41,995 nucleotides of DNA from Neisseria shayeganii 871 (GCF_000226875.1 NZ_JH164926.1:403027-445021); one strand, 5' to 3'; positions 7,909-16,355 are shown, counted from the first letter of the stretch. The notes: a model not told the origin generated them from the letters alone. A program made the numbers and translations.

Positions 7909-8392
7909 GTTTGGCGGCGGCGCTTTCGGCCAGCAAAGCGGGGAAATCTTGCGGATGGGCGCGCACATAGGCGCTCACCAGGGGAAAATCGTCTTCGCAG
8001 ATTTCGTAATACTCGGCATCCAGCTCTTCAAAATCGTTGAAGCGGCGGCGCAGGCTGTCCAGGTCTTCGCCCGCTTCGGCCAAGCGCTCGATTTCCGCAC
8101 CGTGCTTTTGATACAGCGTCCGCGCTTTATCCAAAATTTTGGGCGTGGTTTTGATGCCCCAGCGGCGCAGGCTGTCGGCCAGCGGGTTGTCCAACACATA
8201 GCCGCCGTTACCGGCCGCAATCAGGTAAACCAAACCGCCGGCTTCCATGTGCTGGTCCATAAACAGATAGGCCAATAAAGTGTTTTCGGCATCGTTGTAG
8301 GCGGCTGCGGTCTGCTCGTCGAGTTCGGCCAGACGCAGCAGAGAATAATCGAGCAGATGGTAGAGTTGTTTGGAGTTCAGGGGTGTGTTCAT
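7898..8392 (-). CDS. DMP19-like DNA-mimic protein (DUF4375 type)
   Basis: The 164-residue acidic protein has the pattern of neisserial DMP19: a helical N-terminus, MEAGGLVYLIAAGNGGYVLDNPL at about residues 49-71, a segment on conversion of small residues to charged helices, and an acidic FEELDAEYYEICEDDFP region. DMP19 of Neisseria meningitidis is described as a DNA mimic that binds the regulator NHTF. The start MNTPLNSKQL at 8392 is chosen; a longer frame to 8539 only reads through the MITE. The stop codon lies inside a DUS. Function by similarity from memory, moderate certainty. Confidence 0.72.
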   Translation of the reverse strand: MNTPLNSKQLYHLLDYSLLRLAELDEQTAAAYNDAENTLLAYLFMDQHMEAGGLVYLIAAGNGGYVLDNPLADSLRRWGIKTTPKILDKARTLYQKHGAEIERLAEAGEDLDSLRRRFNDFEELDAEYYEICEDDFPLVSAYVRAHPQDFPALLAESAAAKQAT

Positions 8393-8408
8393 AAGGGGGC
8401 CAAATCGG

Positions 8409-8420
8409 TTCAGGTAGCCT
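8409..8420 (-). repeat. DNA uptake sequence abutting MITE copy 3
   Basis: Exact TTCAGGTAGCCT. The last T is shared with the TGAGACC end of the MITE, the same junction as at 6991 and 37927. Confidence 0.9.
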
Positions 8421-8564
8421 GAGACCTTTGCAAAACCCCCATCTGCGGCGCATTTCCGCGTTGTGCGCTGCTCGCTCGCTTGCCTATCTAGATGATATGT
8501 CTGCACTCGCTGCGCTGCTACGCCTTGAACTGCATCCACATCTGAGGGTTTTGCAAAGGTCTCA
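8420..8564 (+). mobile_element. MITE copy 3 (145 bp)
   Basis: The ends TGAGACCTTTGCAAAACCCC and GGTTTTGCAAAGGTCTCA form a near-perfect inverted repeat. This is one of the best preserved copies. It lies between lapB and the DMP19-like gene. Confidence 0.9.
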
Positions 8565-8577
8565 GCCTGGGGGGCGG

Positions 8578-9753
8578 TCAGACTTCGATTTTATTGGGGG
8601 TAAAGGTTTCCCATTTGTTGCAGGCGGGGCAGTGCCAGAAAAACACCTGCGATTTGAAATGGCAGTGGCGGCAACGGTACATCACGGCTTTTTGCAGCTG
8701 GCGGCCAACCACGCCGCGCATCATGTCGGCATCCGCCCGCCAGCTGGGGGTGAGACCGGAGAGGGTGAGGCCGAGCAGACGGTAAACGCCGCCCAAATCG
8801 GGCTTCTGGCGCACCAGTTCCACCGCCAGCGCGGCGGCTTGGTCTTCGCCGTGCAGCAGCAGGGCTTTTTCGTACACCACATTGATCAAATCGAGTTGGG
8901 GGAAGGTTTTCAGGTAGCCCGTGAGCACCGCCAGCCCTTCCTCGGCCTTGCCCTGCGCTTCGTAGGCGTCATACAGACGCTCGCCCACCATGCTCAGATA
9001 AGCGTGGTTTTGTTTTTCGATGGCGCTGTAAGCGGCCACGGCGGCGGCGTAGTTGCCCTGTTTCTGCTCGATGTCGCCCAAAATCATATTGGCGCGGGTA
9101 CATTTCTTATTGGCATTCAGGGCATTGGCCACATGGCCGCGCGCCTCTTCGAAATCGGATTTGAACAGCGCCGCTTGCGCCAACTCGCAGTAAAACTGCG
9201 CGATTTCAAACTGATAGGTCTGCTCGTCGTGGCTGAGCAGCTGGGCGGTACGGATGGCTTCTTCCCAGTCGCGGTCCTGCTGGTAAATATTGAGCAATAC
9301 CTGATGCGCCTGCTTGGCCATATTGCCTTCCCGCAGGCCGATGAAAATCTGCTCGGCGCGGTCCACCAAGCCGGCGCTTTGGTAGTTTTGGCCGAGTTCG
9401 AACAAGACCTGCTCGCGCTTTTCGCCCACGGTGTCGGGCATATCGAGCAAAGACTGGTGCAGCTGGATGGCTTTGTCGTTTTCGCCGCGCTGGCGGTAGA
9501 GCTTGCCCAAAGTCAGACTCATTTCGTAAGAATCCGCCCCCGGCCTCGCCTCGATGGCCTCGGCCAGATTGCGGGCGGCCTTGCCGGTATTGCGGTCCAC
9601 CAAGGCATCCAAGCCGGCGTAAAAGCCGGCCGGCACCGATTTGGCCTGCTTCAACACCGCTTTCATGTCCACCCGCGCCGCAAACCAGCCCATGGCGAAG
9701 AAAACGGGCAGCAGGATAATCGGCGTCAGCCACCACCAGATATTGCCGTCCAT
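8578..9753 (-). CDS. lapB: Lipopolysaccharide assembly protein B
   Basis: LapB is an inner-membrane-anchored scaffold that controls LpxC turnover, and so LPS synthesis, with LapA and FtsH. The 391-residue protein has an N-terminal membrane helix (about residues 5-25), TPR repeats through the body (for example YEMSLTLGKLYRQRGENDKA) and a C-terminal rubredoxin-like zinc site with C361-x2-C364 and C375-x2-C378. The length matches the family. It begins 6 bp after the lapA stop, so the pair is an operon. Confidence 0.95.
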   Translation of the reverse strand: MDGNIWWWLTPIILLPVFFAMGWFAARVDMKAVLKQAKSVPAGFYAGLDALVDRNTGKAARNLAEAIEARPGADSYEMSLTLGKLYRQRGENDKAIQLHQSLLDMPDTVGEKREQVLFELGQNYQSAGLVDRAEQIFIGLREGNMAKQAHQVLLNIYQQDRDWEEAIRTAQLLSHDEQTYQFEIAQFYCELAQAALFKSDFEEARGHVANALNANKKCTRANMILGDIEQKQGNYAAAVAAYSAIEKQNHAYLSMVGERLYDAYEAQGKAEEGLAVLTGYLKTFPQLDLINVVYEKALLLHGEDQAAALAVELVRQKPDLGGVYRLLGLTLSGLTPSWRADADMMRGVVGRQLQKAVMYRCRHCHFKSQVFFWHCPACNKWETFTPNKIEV

Positions 9754-9759
9754 GGGCGC

Positions 9760-10077
9760 TTATTCCTTCACCACCGGGTGCGCGCTTGCCGCCGGCACCG
9801 CAGGCGGTGTGATTTCTTCGCGGGCCACGCGGGCGTTTTTCTTCACCTCCGCGCGCAGGCGGTTGTTTTCATTTCGCAAGGTCAGCAGACGGCCGAACAT
9901 GGCCAACACGCCAAACAGAGCGCCGATGACGAAAAACGCCAGCAACAGCACAATCAGCGGCAGCGTAATTTGGCTGCCCGGCAGCCAGCTGAACGGCACG
10001 CTGTGGGTGTTGAATACGGCCAATACAATGAAAAACAGCAGAATCAGTATCTTAACAAGCAAGGCAATCAGTTTCAT
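9760..10077 (-). CDS. lapA: Lipopolysaccharide assembly protein A
   Basis: The 105-residue LapA-domain protein has two membrane helices (about residues 3-22 and 38-62), a short periplasmic loop (NTHSVPFSWLPG), and a cytoplasmic coiled stretch (LRNENNRLRAEVKKNAR). A proline/alanine-rich tail follows. LapA partners LapB in LPS quality control. It is upstream of lapB with a 6-bp gap. Confidence 0.92.
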   Translation of the reverse strand: MKLIALLVKILILLFFIVLAVFNTHSVPFSWLPGSQITLPLIVLLLAFFVIGALFGVLAMFGRLLTLRNENNRLRAEVKKNARVAREEITPPAVPAASAHPVVKE

Positions 10078-10210
10078 GAGTCCGTCCCTTCCCGTGCGGA
10101 TAAAGCTAGTCTGGAAAACGCCGAAGTGTAAACGATTTGGCGGTTTTCAGGTAGCCCGCCTCCGCCTGCCTAGGTGAGCCGAAAGACTACCCGCCGCCCA
10201 TAGCAGGCGG

Positions 10211-10216
10211 TATAAT
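10211..10216 (+). promoter_or_regulatory. Candidate -10 for the zinc-finger gene and leuB
   Basis: TATAAT stands 54 bp before the ATG at 10270. No good -35 is visible at 16-18 bp, so this is a weak call. Confidence 0.35.
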
Positions 10217-10269
10217 CCGCCGCTTATTTTCAGCCTGTGCCAAACCACACCCTGACATAAGGACACGCC

Positions 10270-10458
10270 ATGAATCCGCAAAGCGAACCCGTCATCCTCA
10301 CCCCGCACGATCTGCCCCTGCATTGCAGCGGCCCCACCGGCCAACCCTGGAACGGCCACCCACGCGTATTCCTGCCGATCGAATCCAACAGCAGCATCGA
10401 ATGTCCCTACTGCGGCACGGTCTATCAATTGGACGGCGAAATCAAAGGCCACCATTAA
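10270..10458 (+). CDS. Zinc-finger domain protein (zf-CHCC, NDUFS6-like)
   Basis: The 62-residue protein has the compact CHCC zinc-finger pattern: H-C in LHCSGP, the HPRVFLPI strand and the CPYCGTVY knuckle. It belongs to the family related to the mitochondrial complex I subunit NDUFS6. Bacterial copies are usually stand-alone and of unsettled function. The ATG has AAGGAC upstream. It lies 45 bp before leuB on the same strand and may be co-transcribed. Confidence 0.85.
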   Translation: MNPQSEPVILTPHDLPLHCSGPTGQPWNGHPRVFLPIESNSSIECPYCGTVYQLDGEIKGHH

Positions 10459-10503
10459 GCTGCCTTTCGCCGATCTCAAGCCAACCCACAAAGGAGTTTG
10501 CCC

Positions 10504-11574
10504 ATGACCCGACACATCGCCATTTTGCCCGGCGACGGCATCGGCCCCGAAATCATCGCCCAAGCCGTGCGCGTGCTCGACAAACTGATTGCCGACGGCC
10601 TGGACGCCCGTTACGACTACGCCCCCTTGGGCGGCGCTGCCTACGACGAATACGGCCACCCCTACCCCGAATTCACCCAAAAGCTGTGCCGTGCCGCCGA
10701 TGCTGTGCTGCTCGGCGCCGTGGGCGGCCCGCAATACGATAGTCTGGACCGCCCGCTGCGCCCCGAGCGCGGCCTGTTGGCCATCCGCAAAGATTTGAAC
10801 CTGTTTGCCAACCTGCGCCCCGCCGTGCTCTACAAAGAGCTGGCCAACGCCTCCACCCTCAAGCCCGAAGTGGTAGCGGGCTTGGATATCCTGATCGTGC
10901 GCGAACTGACCGGCGACATCTACTTCGGCGAACCGCGCGGCATCCGCACGCTGGAAAACGGCGAGCGCGAAGGCTTCAACACCATGCGCTACAGCGAAGC
11001 CGAAATCCGCCGCATCGCCAAAGTTTCTTTTGAAGCGGCGCAAAAACGCAACAAAAAACTGTGTTCGGTGGACAAAGCCAATGTGTTGGAAACCACCGAG
11101 CTGTGGAAAGAGATTTTCACCGAGGTGGGCCGAGACTACCCGGACGTTACCCTCTCCCATATGTATGTGGACAACGCCGCCATGCAGCTGGTGCGTGCGC
11201 CCAAGCAGTTTGACGTGATCGCCACCGGCAATATTTTCGGAGACATCCTCAGCGACCAAGCCTCCATGCTCACCGGCTCCATCGGCATGCTGCCCTCGGC
11301 CTCGCTCAACGAAACCGGCAAAGGCCTTTACGAGCCTTCGCACGGCTCCGCGCCCGACATCGCCGGCCAAAACAAAGCCAACCCACTGGCCACCGTTCTT
11401 TCCCTGGCCATGCTGCTGCGTTATAGCTTGAACGACGAAGCGCGCGCCGCCCAAGTGGAGCAGGCGGTACGGAAAGTGCTGGAGCAGGGCTACCGCACCG
11501 GCGACATCTTCGAAGAAGGCTGCCGCCTGGTGTCCTGCTCGGAAATGGGCGACGCCGTTTTGGCCGCACTGTAA
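10504..11574 (+). CDS. leuB: 3-isopropylmalate dehydrogenase
   Basis: This NAD-dependent enzyme oxidises and decarboxylates 3-isopropylmalate in leucine synthesis. The 356-residue protein starts with the GDGIGPEI motif. It has the substrate-binding arginines in LRPERGLLAIRK and RELTGDIYFG, the catalytic lysine in SVDKANVLETT, the metal aspartates in the GDILSDQASML region, and the NAD-binding HGSAPDIAGQNKANP loop. The ATG at 10504 has AAGGAG 8 bases upstream, and this is preferred to a TTG at 10498. leuCD are not in the window. Confidence 0.97.
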   Translation: MTRHIAILPGDGIGPEIIAQAVRVLDKLIADGLDARYDYAPLGGAAYDEYGHPYPEFTQKLCRAADAVLLGAVGGPQYDSLDRPLRPERGLLAIRKDLNLFANLRPAVLYKELANASTLKPEVVAGLDILIVRELTGDIYFGEPRGIRTLENGEREGFNTMRYSEAEIRRIAKVSFEAAQKRNKKLCSVDKANVLETTELWKEIFTEVGRDYPDVTLSHMYVDNAAMQLVRAPKQFDVIATGNIFGDILSDQASMLTGSIGMLPSASLNETGKGLYEPSHGSAPDIAGQNKANPLATVLSLAMLLRYSLNDEARAAQVEQAVRKVLEQGYRTGDIFEEGCRLVSCSEMGDAVLAAL

Positions 11575-11592
11575 ACAAACGCCCTTGAATTT

Positions 11593-11624
11593 TGCGGAGC
11601 CGCCCTTAATTAGGCTGCTCCGCA
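11593..11624 (+). terminator. Hairpin after leuB
   Basis: The inverted repeat TGCGGAGC with GCTCCGCA has a 16-base loop. There is no T run after it, so it may be an attenuator or processing site rather than a strong terminator. Confidence 0.4.
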
Positions 11625-11650
11625 CATTCATTTAAGAAAAGGAAAAGCTT

Positions 11651-11896
11651 ATGGGCATTATTTGGTCGATCATCATCGGCTTCCTGATCGGCGTGTTGGC
11701 CAAGTTTCTGCATCCGGGCAAAGAAAACTTCGGTTTTATCGCCACCACGGTTTTGGGCATTCTCGGCTCGGTAGGCGCGGCCTTTGTCGGCCAGCAGCTG
11801 GGCTGGTACGCGCCCGACGAAAGCGCCGGCTTCTTCGCTTCCGTCATCATGGCCGTGGTGTTGCTGTTTGCCTATACCAAAATCAAAAGCAAGTAA
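11651..11896 (+). CDS. GlsB/YeaQ/YmgE family membrane protein
   Basis: The 81-residue protein has three hydrophobic segments and the family pattern GIIWSIIIGFLIGVLAKFLHPG, then GFIATTVLGILGSVGAAFVGQ. These transglycosylase-associated small proteins are often stress-induced; the biochemical role is not known. AAAGGAAAAG lies upstream of the ATG. It is followed by a DUS pair. Confidence 0.88.
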   Translation: MGIIWSIIIGFLIGVLAKFLHPGKENFGFIATTVLGILGSVGAAFVGQQLGWYAPDESAGFFASVIMAVVLLFAYTKIKSK

Positions 11897-11909
11897 ACGC
11901 GCCTAAACC

Positions 11910-11944
11910 GTCAGGCTACCTGAAACCCTTTCAGGTAGCCTGAC
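11910..11944 (+). terminator. Inverted DUS pair (hairpin)
   Basis: Two exact DUS (11913-11924 plus, 11930-11941 minus) form a 16-bp perfect stem with a 3-base loop. Only a weak T run follows. It separates the GlsB-type gene from waaF. Confidence 0.75.
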
Positions 11945-11973
11945 GCCTTTGCCTCCTCTGTTTACCGGCCGCC

Positions 11974-12993
11974 ATGTCCCGCCATATCCTCATCATCACC
12001 CCCTCTTGGATCGGCGACTGCGTGATGACGCAGCCGCTCTACCGCCGCCTGCACCAACTCCATCCCGGCTGCACCATCGATGTACTGGCGCCCAAATGGT
12101 CGATGGCCGTTTTCGAACGCATGCCGGAAATCCGCCGCGTGCAGGAAAACCCCTTCGGCCACGGCGCCTTGCGCCTGCGCGAGCGTTGGCGTTTGGGCAA
12201 AACCTTGGGCCGGCAGGGTTACGACCAAGTGATTGTGTTGCCCGGTTCCTTCAAATCCGCCCTGATTGCCCGCGCCAGCGGCATTCCCCTGCGCACGGGT
12301 TATGTGGGCGAGAGCCGCTATCCCCTGCTCAACGACATCCGCAAACTCGACAAAGCCGCCCTGCCCCTGATGGTAGACCGCTACACCGCCCTCGCCCACC
12401 CCTGCCAAGCCGATTTCAACGGCCATTCCGACACCCCGCAGCTCAACATCACGCCCGCCGGCCGACAAGCCGCCCTACAGGCGCACGGGCTGAACACCGC
12501 CCACCCGATTGCCGCTTTCTGCCCCGGCGCCGAATACGGCCCGGCCAAACGCTGGCCGGCGGCGCATTTTGCCGAATTGGCCCGCCGTTATGCGGCGGAA
12601 GGTTATCAAATCTGGCTGTTCGGCTCGGCCAAAGACCAGGCCGTTGCCGACGAAATCAACCGCCTTTCAGGTAGCCTGTGCACCAATTTGTGCGGCCGCA
12701 CCAGCCTGGCCGAAGCCATCGACCTGCTCTCCTTGGCCGATCTGGTGGTGTGCAACGACAGCGGCCTCATGCATTTGGCCGCCGCGCTCGGCCGGCCGCT
12801 GGCCGCAGTATACGGCTCCTCCAGCCCCGAACACACCCCGCCCCTCAGCCCCCGCGCCGCCGTGGTGAGCCTAAACTTAGACTGCAGCCCCTGCTTCAAG
12901 CGCGAATGCCCGCTCGGCCACACCCACTGCCTCCAACAATTGGATCCACAGCGGGTGTATGAGGCCGCCGAAAACGTGCGCCGGCCGGTTTAA
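11974..12993 (+). CDS. waaF: ADP-heptose:LPS heptosyltransferase II
   Basis: WaaF adds the second heptose to the LPS inner core at the cytoplasmic face of the inner membrane. The 339-residue GT9 protein starts ILIITPSWIGDCVMTQPLYRRL. It has the acceptor-side FKSALIARASGIPLRTGY segment, a CPGAEYGPAKRWP loop and the donor-binding CNDSGLMHLAAALGRP motif. The C-terminus has a C-rich stretch typical of WaaF (DCSPCFKRECPLGH). An exact DUS at 12666-12677 lies within the gene and encodes part of LSGSL. It converges on the YgfX-like gene. Confidence 0.95.
   Translation: MSRHILIITPSWIGDCVMTQPLYRRLHQLHPGCTIDVLAPKWSMAVFERMPEIRRVQENPFGHGALRLRERWRLGKTLGRQGYDQVIVLPGSFKSALIARASGIPLRTGYVGESRYPLLNDIRKLDKAALPLMVDRYTALAHPCQADFNGHSDTPQLNITPAGRQAALQAHGLNTAHPIAAFCPGAEYGPAKRWPAAHFAELARRYAAEGYQIWLFGSAKDQAVADEINRLSGSLCTNLCGRTSLAEAIDLLSLADLVVCNDSGLMHLAAALGRPLAAVYGSSSPEHTPPLSPRAAVVSLNLDCSPCFKRECPLGHTHCLQQLDPQRVYEAAENVRRPV
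12666..12677 (-). repeat. DNA uptake sequence inside waaF
   Basis: Exact TTCAGGTAGCCT within the coding sequence, read in frame as part of LSGSL, in the linker between the two GT domains. Confidence 0.9.
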
Positions 12994-13011
12994 AATCAGC
13001 GGCCATGCAGA

Positions 13012-13048
13012 CCACAGGCTACCTGAAACGTTTTCAGGTAGCCTGTGG
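13012..13048. terminator. Bidirectional DUS-pair terminator
   Basis: Inverted exact DUS (13016-13027 and 13033-13044) extend to a stem of about 17 bp with a very short loop, between the convergent waaF and YgfX-like genes. It can act on both strands. Confidence 0.75.
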
Positions 13049-13095
13049 CTTTCCAAGCATGCCGATACACCTCCAGCAGCCGGCAAGGCCGCGAT

Positions 13096-13521
13096 TCACA
13101 CTTCTTTTTCCTGCGATTCCCGCGGCCGCCCCCAACGCGCCCACACCCGCAAGCGGCGCCAGCTGTCGGCATCGGTCATGTCCGGCAATACCGCCATATC
13201 GATGCGCCGGCCGTCGCACCGCCATTGCAGCAGCACCAGCCACGGCGTCACCCAGCCTTCGTGCAGCTGCGCTTCGGCCCACAATCCTTGCGGCTGCAGA
13301 TACAGCGCCGCCCGCCCCTGCCGGTCCACAGCCACCCCTTCCACCCGCCGGCGCGGCGCACGCAAAGCGTAGCCGGCCAAAACAGCCGCAGCGGCCATGC
13401 CGCCCCACCGCCAAGCACCGGAGAAATAGACGGCAGACAAAGCCAGCAGCCACAAAAACGCCGCCGCCTTCAGCCAAAACAGGCGGCGCGAGGGGCGCAA
13501 GGCTAGCTGAAACGCTTGCAT
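13096..13521 (-). CDS. YgfX-like membrane protein
   Basis: The 141-residue protein has two N-terminal membrane helices (about residues 17-33 and 38-52) and a soluble domain rich in W and R, ending in RLRVWARWGRP. This is the plan of YgfX (CptA), which in Escherichia coli is paired with SdhE and was reported to affect cell shape. Here no SdhE gene is adjacent. A small acidic protein gene lies 7 bp upstream on the same strand. Assignment rests on topology and the C-terminal pattern. Confidence 0.7.
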   Translation of the reverse strand: MQAFQLALRPSRRLFWLKAAAFLWLLALSAVYFSGAWRWGGMAAAAVLAGYALRAPRRRVEGVAVDRQGRAALYLQPQGLWAEAQLHEGWVTPWLVLLQWRCDGRRIDMAVLPDMTDADSWRRLRVWARWGRPRESQEKEV

Positions 13522-13528
13522 GCCGCGC

Positions 13529-13885
13529 TCACATCATGGTGTCCACCAGAGGGCTGACCAGCAATTCCTCCTCATCGGTATCCATCACCATATCGTGAAA
13601 CTCCAAATCGAAGAAGCGGGCAAAGTTCTCCGGCGACAACGTCGGCCATTCGGCTTGCGGCACTTCCCAAGACGCCAACTCGCCGCTGAAGATTTCTTTC
13701 CAGCGCTCGCCGAAATAACCGGCACTCTCTTCCGGCGTCTCGGCCTGCGGCACCAAATACACGCTGCAATTGCTGCGCAGCTGCGAAAGCGTCAAATCGG
13801 GCAATTCGTCGGAGGTGCTTTTGAGCCAGTTTAAAAAAGCCTCGGTCGGCTTCACCACCACCGCGCTGCGGTCAACAAAATACAT
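13529..13885 (-). CDS. Conserved acidic protein, unknown function
   Basis: The 118-residue protein has no signal peptide or membrane segment. It is acidic, with a run MDTDEEELL near the C-terminus and a tryptophan/acid-rich middle (ERWKEIFSGELASWEVPQAEWP). I do not recognise a named family. It ends 7 bp before the YgfX-like gene begins, so the two are probably co-expressed. An AAGGAAAAA tract lies before the ATG. Confidence 0.75.
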   Translation of the reverse strand: MYFVDRSAVVVKPTEAFLNWLKSTSDELPDLTLSQLRSNCSVYLVPQAETPEESAGYFGERWKEIFSGELASWEVPQAEWPTLSPENFARFFDLEFHDMVMDTDEEELLVSPLVDTMM

Positions 13886-13916
13886 ATTGTTTTTCCTTAT
13901 TCAAACAAAATCGGGC

Positions 13917-14079
13917 TGAGACCTTTGAAAAACCTTCAGATGTGCATGCAGTTCAAGGCGTAGCAGCACAGTGAGCGTGAACGCATCTCGTGGGACAGGC
14001 ATATCATGAAGATAGGCAAGTGAGCGAACAGCACACAACGCAGAAATGCGCCGCAGATGGGGGTTTTGCAAAGGTGTCA
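13917..14079 (-). mobile_element. MITE copy 4 (163 bp)
   Basis: The ends TGAGACCTTTGAAAAACC and GGTTTTGCAAAGGTGTCA are inverted with small changes. The interior includes an extra tract (GAACGCATCTCGTGGGACAG) shared with the longer copies. It lies upstream of the acidic protein gene, within 35 bp of its start codon, so it may alter that gene's promoter. Confidence 0.88.
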
Positions 14080-14107
14080 GGTTGTAAAAGAAACGGATTA
14101 TAGCCTG

Positions 14108-14119
14108 AGGCTACCTGAA
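14108..14119 (+). repeat. DNA uptake sequence
   Basis: Exact AGGCTACCTGAA just beyond the terminator of the autotransporter gene. Confidence 0.9.
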
Positions 14120-14155
14120 AACAAAAAACGGCTGCCCCACATGGGAGCAGCCGTT
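14118..14155 (-). terminator. Terminator of the autotransporter esterase
   Basis: On the minus strand AACGGCTGC pairs with GCAGCCGTT, followed by TTTTTTGTTTT. The T run overlaps the DUS at 14108-14119. Confidence 0.85.
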
Positions 14156-14177
14156 GGCGGGCATCGGCCCCGATAGC

Positions 14178-16355
14178 TTAGAAGCGTGCGCCCACGCCCA
14201 GTTGGACGGAGGTGCCGCCGCCGTCGCGGCCGAAATCACGCCCCAATTGGCCGAAAGCGCGCCATGGGGAGTTTTGCGGCTGCCATTGCACGCCCAAGCG
14301 GGTACTGAGCCAGCTGCGGTCGGCCTGCGGGGCGGCCAGGCTGAAACGGCTGCCGTTCATGCCGGCTTCTATGGGATCCTGATGGTTTTTCCAATCCCGC
14401 ACCCAGCGCAGATTGGCATAAGGCTGCCAATCGCCCATGCGGTGGGCCGCTTGCCCGCCCAAACCGCTGCGCACCGAGGTATAGCTTTGCTTGCCGAACT
14501 GCATTTGGGTGGCGCCGCCGTCACGCTCCCCGAAGCCTTTGACTTTGCCGCTGAGCAGCATCAAATCGCCCAAGGCCGCCACTTTGGTCTGGCCCCATTG
14601 CCATTCGTAACCGCCGAATACGCCGGCGCCGAAGCTGGTGCCGCCGGTTTCACCGGTTTGCGTGAGATCGGCCTGCCCCAAACGGATGCTGCGGCGGGTT
14701 TGGTAATCGCTGTCGTTGAGCTGCACCATACCGCCCAACCACCATTGCGGGGCATCGTAACGCAGGGTGGAGGTGAGGCTGTTGGTTTTGGCATTGATGC
14801 GGGTGTGGCCGAATTGACGGTCTTGCTCTTGCCGGCTGAAGACCACGCCCAGCTGCCAATTCGGATTCAGACGGGCTTTGCCGCCGGCATACACGGTATG
14901 GCCGCCCGCGTCGTTGCTGCTGTGCTGGTAGGCAGCCACGGCATCCAGCGTCCGTCCGGTCTGCACGCCGCGCAGGCGGTTGCTGTCTTCGCGCACGAAA
15001 TCCCAAGCCGCTTCGCCGTTTTGGCGGGCGGTCTCGCTCAAGCCGCCCATGTCCACCGGCGCACGCAAGGTGCTGAGCAGGTAGTCGGCCATGATGCGGT
15101 GGGCTTTGGGGCCGGGGTGGAAGCTGTCGGCAAACAGCAGGTTGTCGGGATTGGCATTGGCAGCCTGTGTATTGGCGCTGCTCAAGCCTTCGCCGCACAA
15201 TACCGAAGCCGTGGCTTGGTTGCAGGCGCGGCCCAAGGTGTTGCTGAAACCGTATTTGGCCGGGTCGCTCAACATATCGGTAAACAGCTGGTTCACCGCC
15301 AAACGCACCACATTGCCGCCTTGCTGGTTGAGGGCTTGGGTGGTTTGCGCGTTGAGTAAGTCTGTGGCTTGGGTGGCGGCCGCGCCAAATTCGACATATT
15401 TTCCGGTTAGCTGGTCTTTAAAGCTTTCGGGAGTGTAGCCTTGGGCTGCCAGCATTTCGCCGTAAGTGCCATACGAGGCATATACGGGATACACGGATTC
15501 CGCCGCCCAAAAATCGTCCGCTACCTGCTCCAATATTGCCAAGCGGGCTTGCTTGAAATCCTCTAGGTTGTTTTGCCCACTGAGATTAGCCTCTTTGAGC
15601 CGTTTGTTATAAGCAGCGGAAATTTTCGATTCTATGTCGCGTTTTACCCGAGGTGCGCCCCATGCCGTCCAAATGCTGGAGGCCAAGGTATCGTACACCT
15701 GCTGACTCAGCGTGGTTTTGAATGCGGCCGTGTATTGATCTTGTATTTCCGGAGTGTAGAGCACATTCGGCACATCCGGCGCCACTACCAAATCGACGCC
15801 GGCCGCACGCAATCGCTGCCATTGGGCGCCGGAAGTGGCGGCGGCTTCGGCGGTGCGTTGTAGCACCAAGGCCTGGGCTTCAGCCGGATTGGCGAGCTTG
15901 TCGGCCGCATCGGTCAAAATGGCGGCCATGTCGTTGCCGCCACCCCAGAGGATGTGCAGATTATTGGCGTTCACTTTGCCGGAGGCGAGGTAGGCATCGA
16001 TCTGGGTGTCGATGGCAACGCGCTGATTGGAATCTGGCAGATTGCTGCCCGATGCATTGGTACCCACCACCACGCCGCCGCTGTGGGCGTAGTTGGTGCC
16101 GGGCGCGGCAGCCGCATCCAGCGGGAAGGCCGCTTTCGGATTGCCGCCCAAGGCTTGCGCCACATGCTCGCCGTAGAGCAGGTTTTCGCTGCCGTCGGCT
16201 TTCAGGTAGCTGGCTTTTAAGTGGAGGTTGGTGGGATGGTCGGCCCAGCCTTTTTGGCCGACATCGCTTAAGCTGTCGCCGAAAATCACCACCTCCTGCG
16301 CCAGGGCCAAGGGGGTGTAGGCGGCCAACATCAGGGCCATCCATTTCATTTTCAT
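14178..16355 (-). CDS. GDSL-family autotransporter esterase
   Basis: The 725-residue protein is a type V secreted lipase/esterase of the EstA/McaP type. A signal peptide (residues 1-19, ending LALA) is followed by an SGNH hydrolase domain. The domain has the nucleophile in FGDSLSD (S28), GGGND (138-142) and the D410-x2-H413 dyad in ADSFHPGPKAH. From about residue 460 a 12-strand-type beta-barrel runs to a terminal GVGARF, ending in phenylalanine as outer-membrane proteins do. I choose the ATG at 16355 because AGGAG stands 8 bases upstream and the signal peptide starts there. It is a single gene with its own terminator, and a probable surface enzyme acting on lipids. Confidence 0.93.
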   Translation of the reverse strand: MKMKWMALMLAAYTPLALAQEVVIFGDSLSDVGQKGWADHPTNLHLKASYLKADGSENLLYGEHVAQALGGNPKAAFPLDAAAAPGTNYAHSGGVVVGTNASGSNLPDSNQRVAIDTQIDAYLASGKVNANNLHILWGGGNDMAAILTDAADKLANPAEAQALVLQRTAEAAATSGAQWQRLRAAGVDLVVAPDVPNVLYTPEIQDQYTAAFKTTLSQQVYDTLASSIWTAWGAPRVKRDIESKISAAYNKRLKEANLSGQNNLEDFKQARLAILEQVADDFWAAESVYPVYASYGTYGEMLAAQGYTPESFKDQLTGKYVEFGAAATQATDLLNAQTTQALNQQGGNVVRLAVNQLFTDMLSDPAKYGFSNTLGRACNQATASVLCGEGLSSANTQAANANPDNLLFADSFHPGPKAHRIMADYLLSTLRAPVDMGGLSETARQNGEAAWDFVREDSNRLRGVQTGRTLDAVAAYQHSSNDAGGHTVYAGGKARLNPNWQLGVVFSRQEQDRQFGHTRINAKTNSLTSTLRYDAPQWWLGGMVQLNDSDYQTRRSIRLGQADLTQTGETGGTSFGAGVFGGYEWQWGQTKVAALGDLMLLSGKVKGFGERDGGATQMQFGKQSYTSVRSGLGGQAAHRMGDWQPYANLRWVRDWKNHQDPIEAGMNGSRFSLAAPQADRSWLSTRLGVQWQPQNSPWRAFGQLGRDFGRDGGGTSVQLGVGARF

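Noticed and set aside
8428..10131. A 567-codon plus-strand open frame
   Set aside because: It is antisense to lapB and lapA, which have clear TPR, zinc and membrane features. Its composition (His, Gln, Ala, Val-rich) is that of a GC-rich shadow frame.
10147..11631. A 494-codon minus-strand open frame
   Set aside because: It is the antisense shadow of leuB, which has all family motifs.
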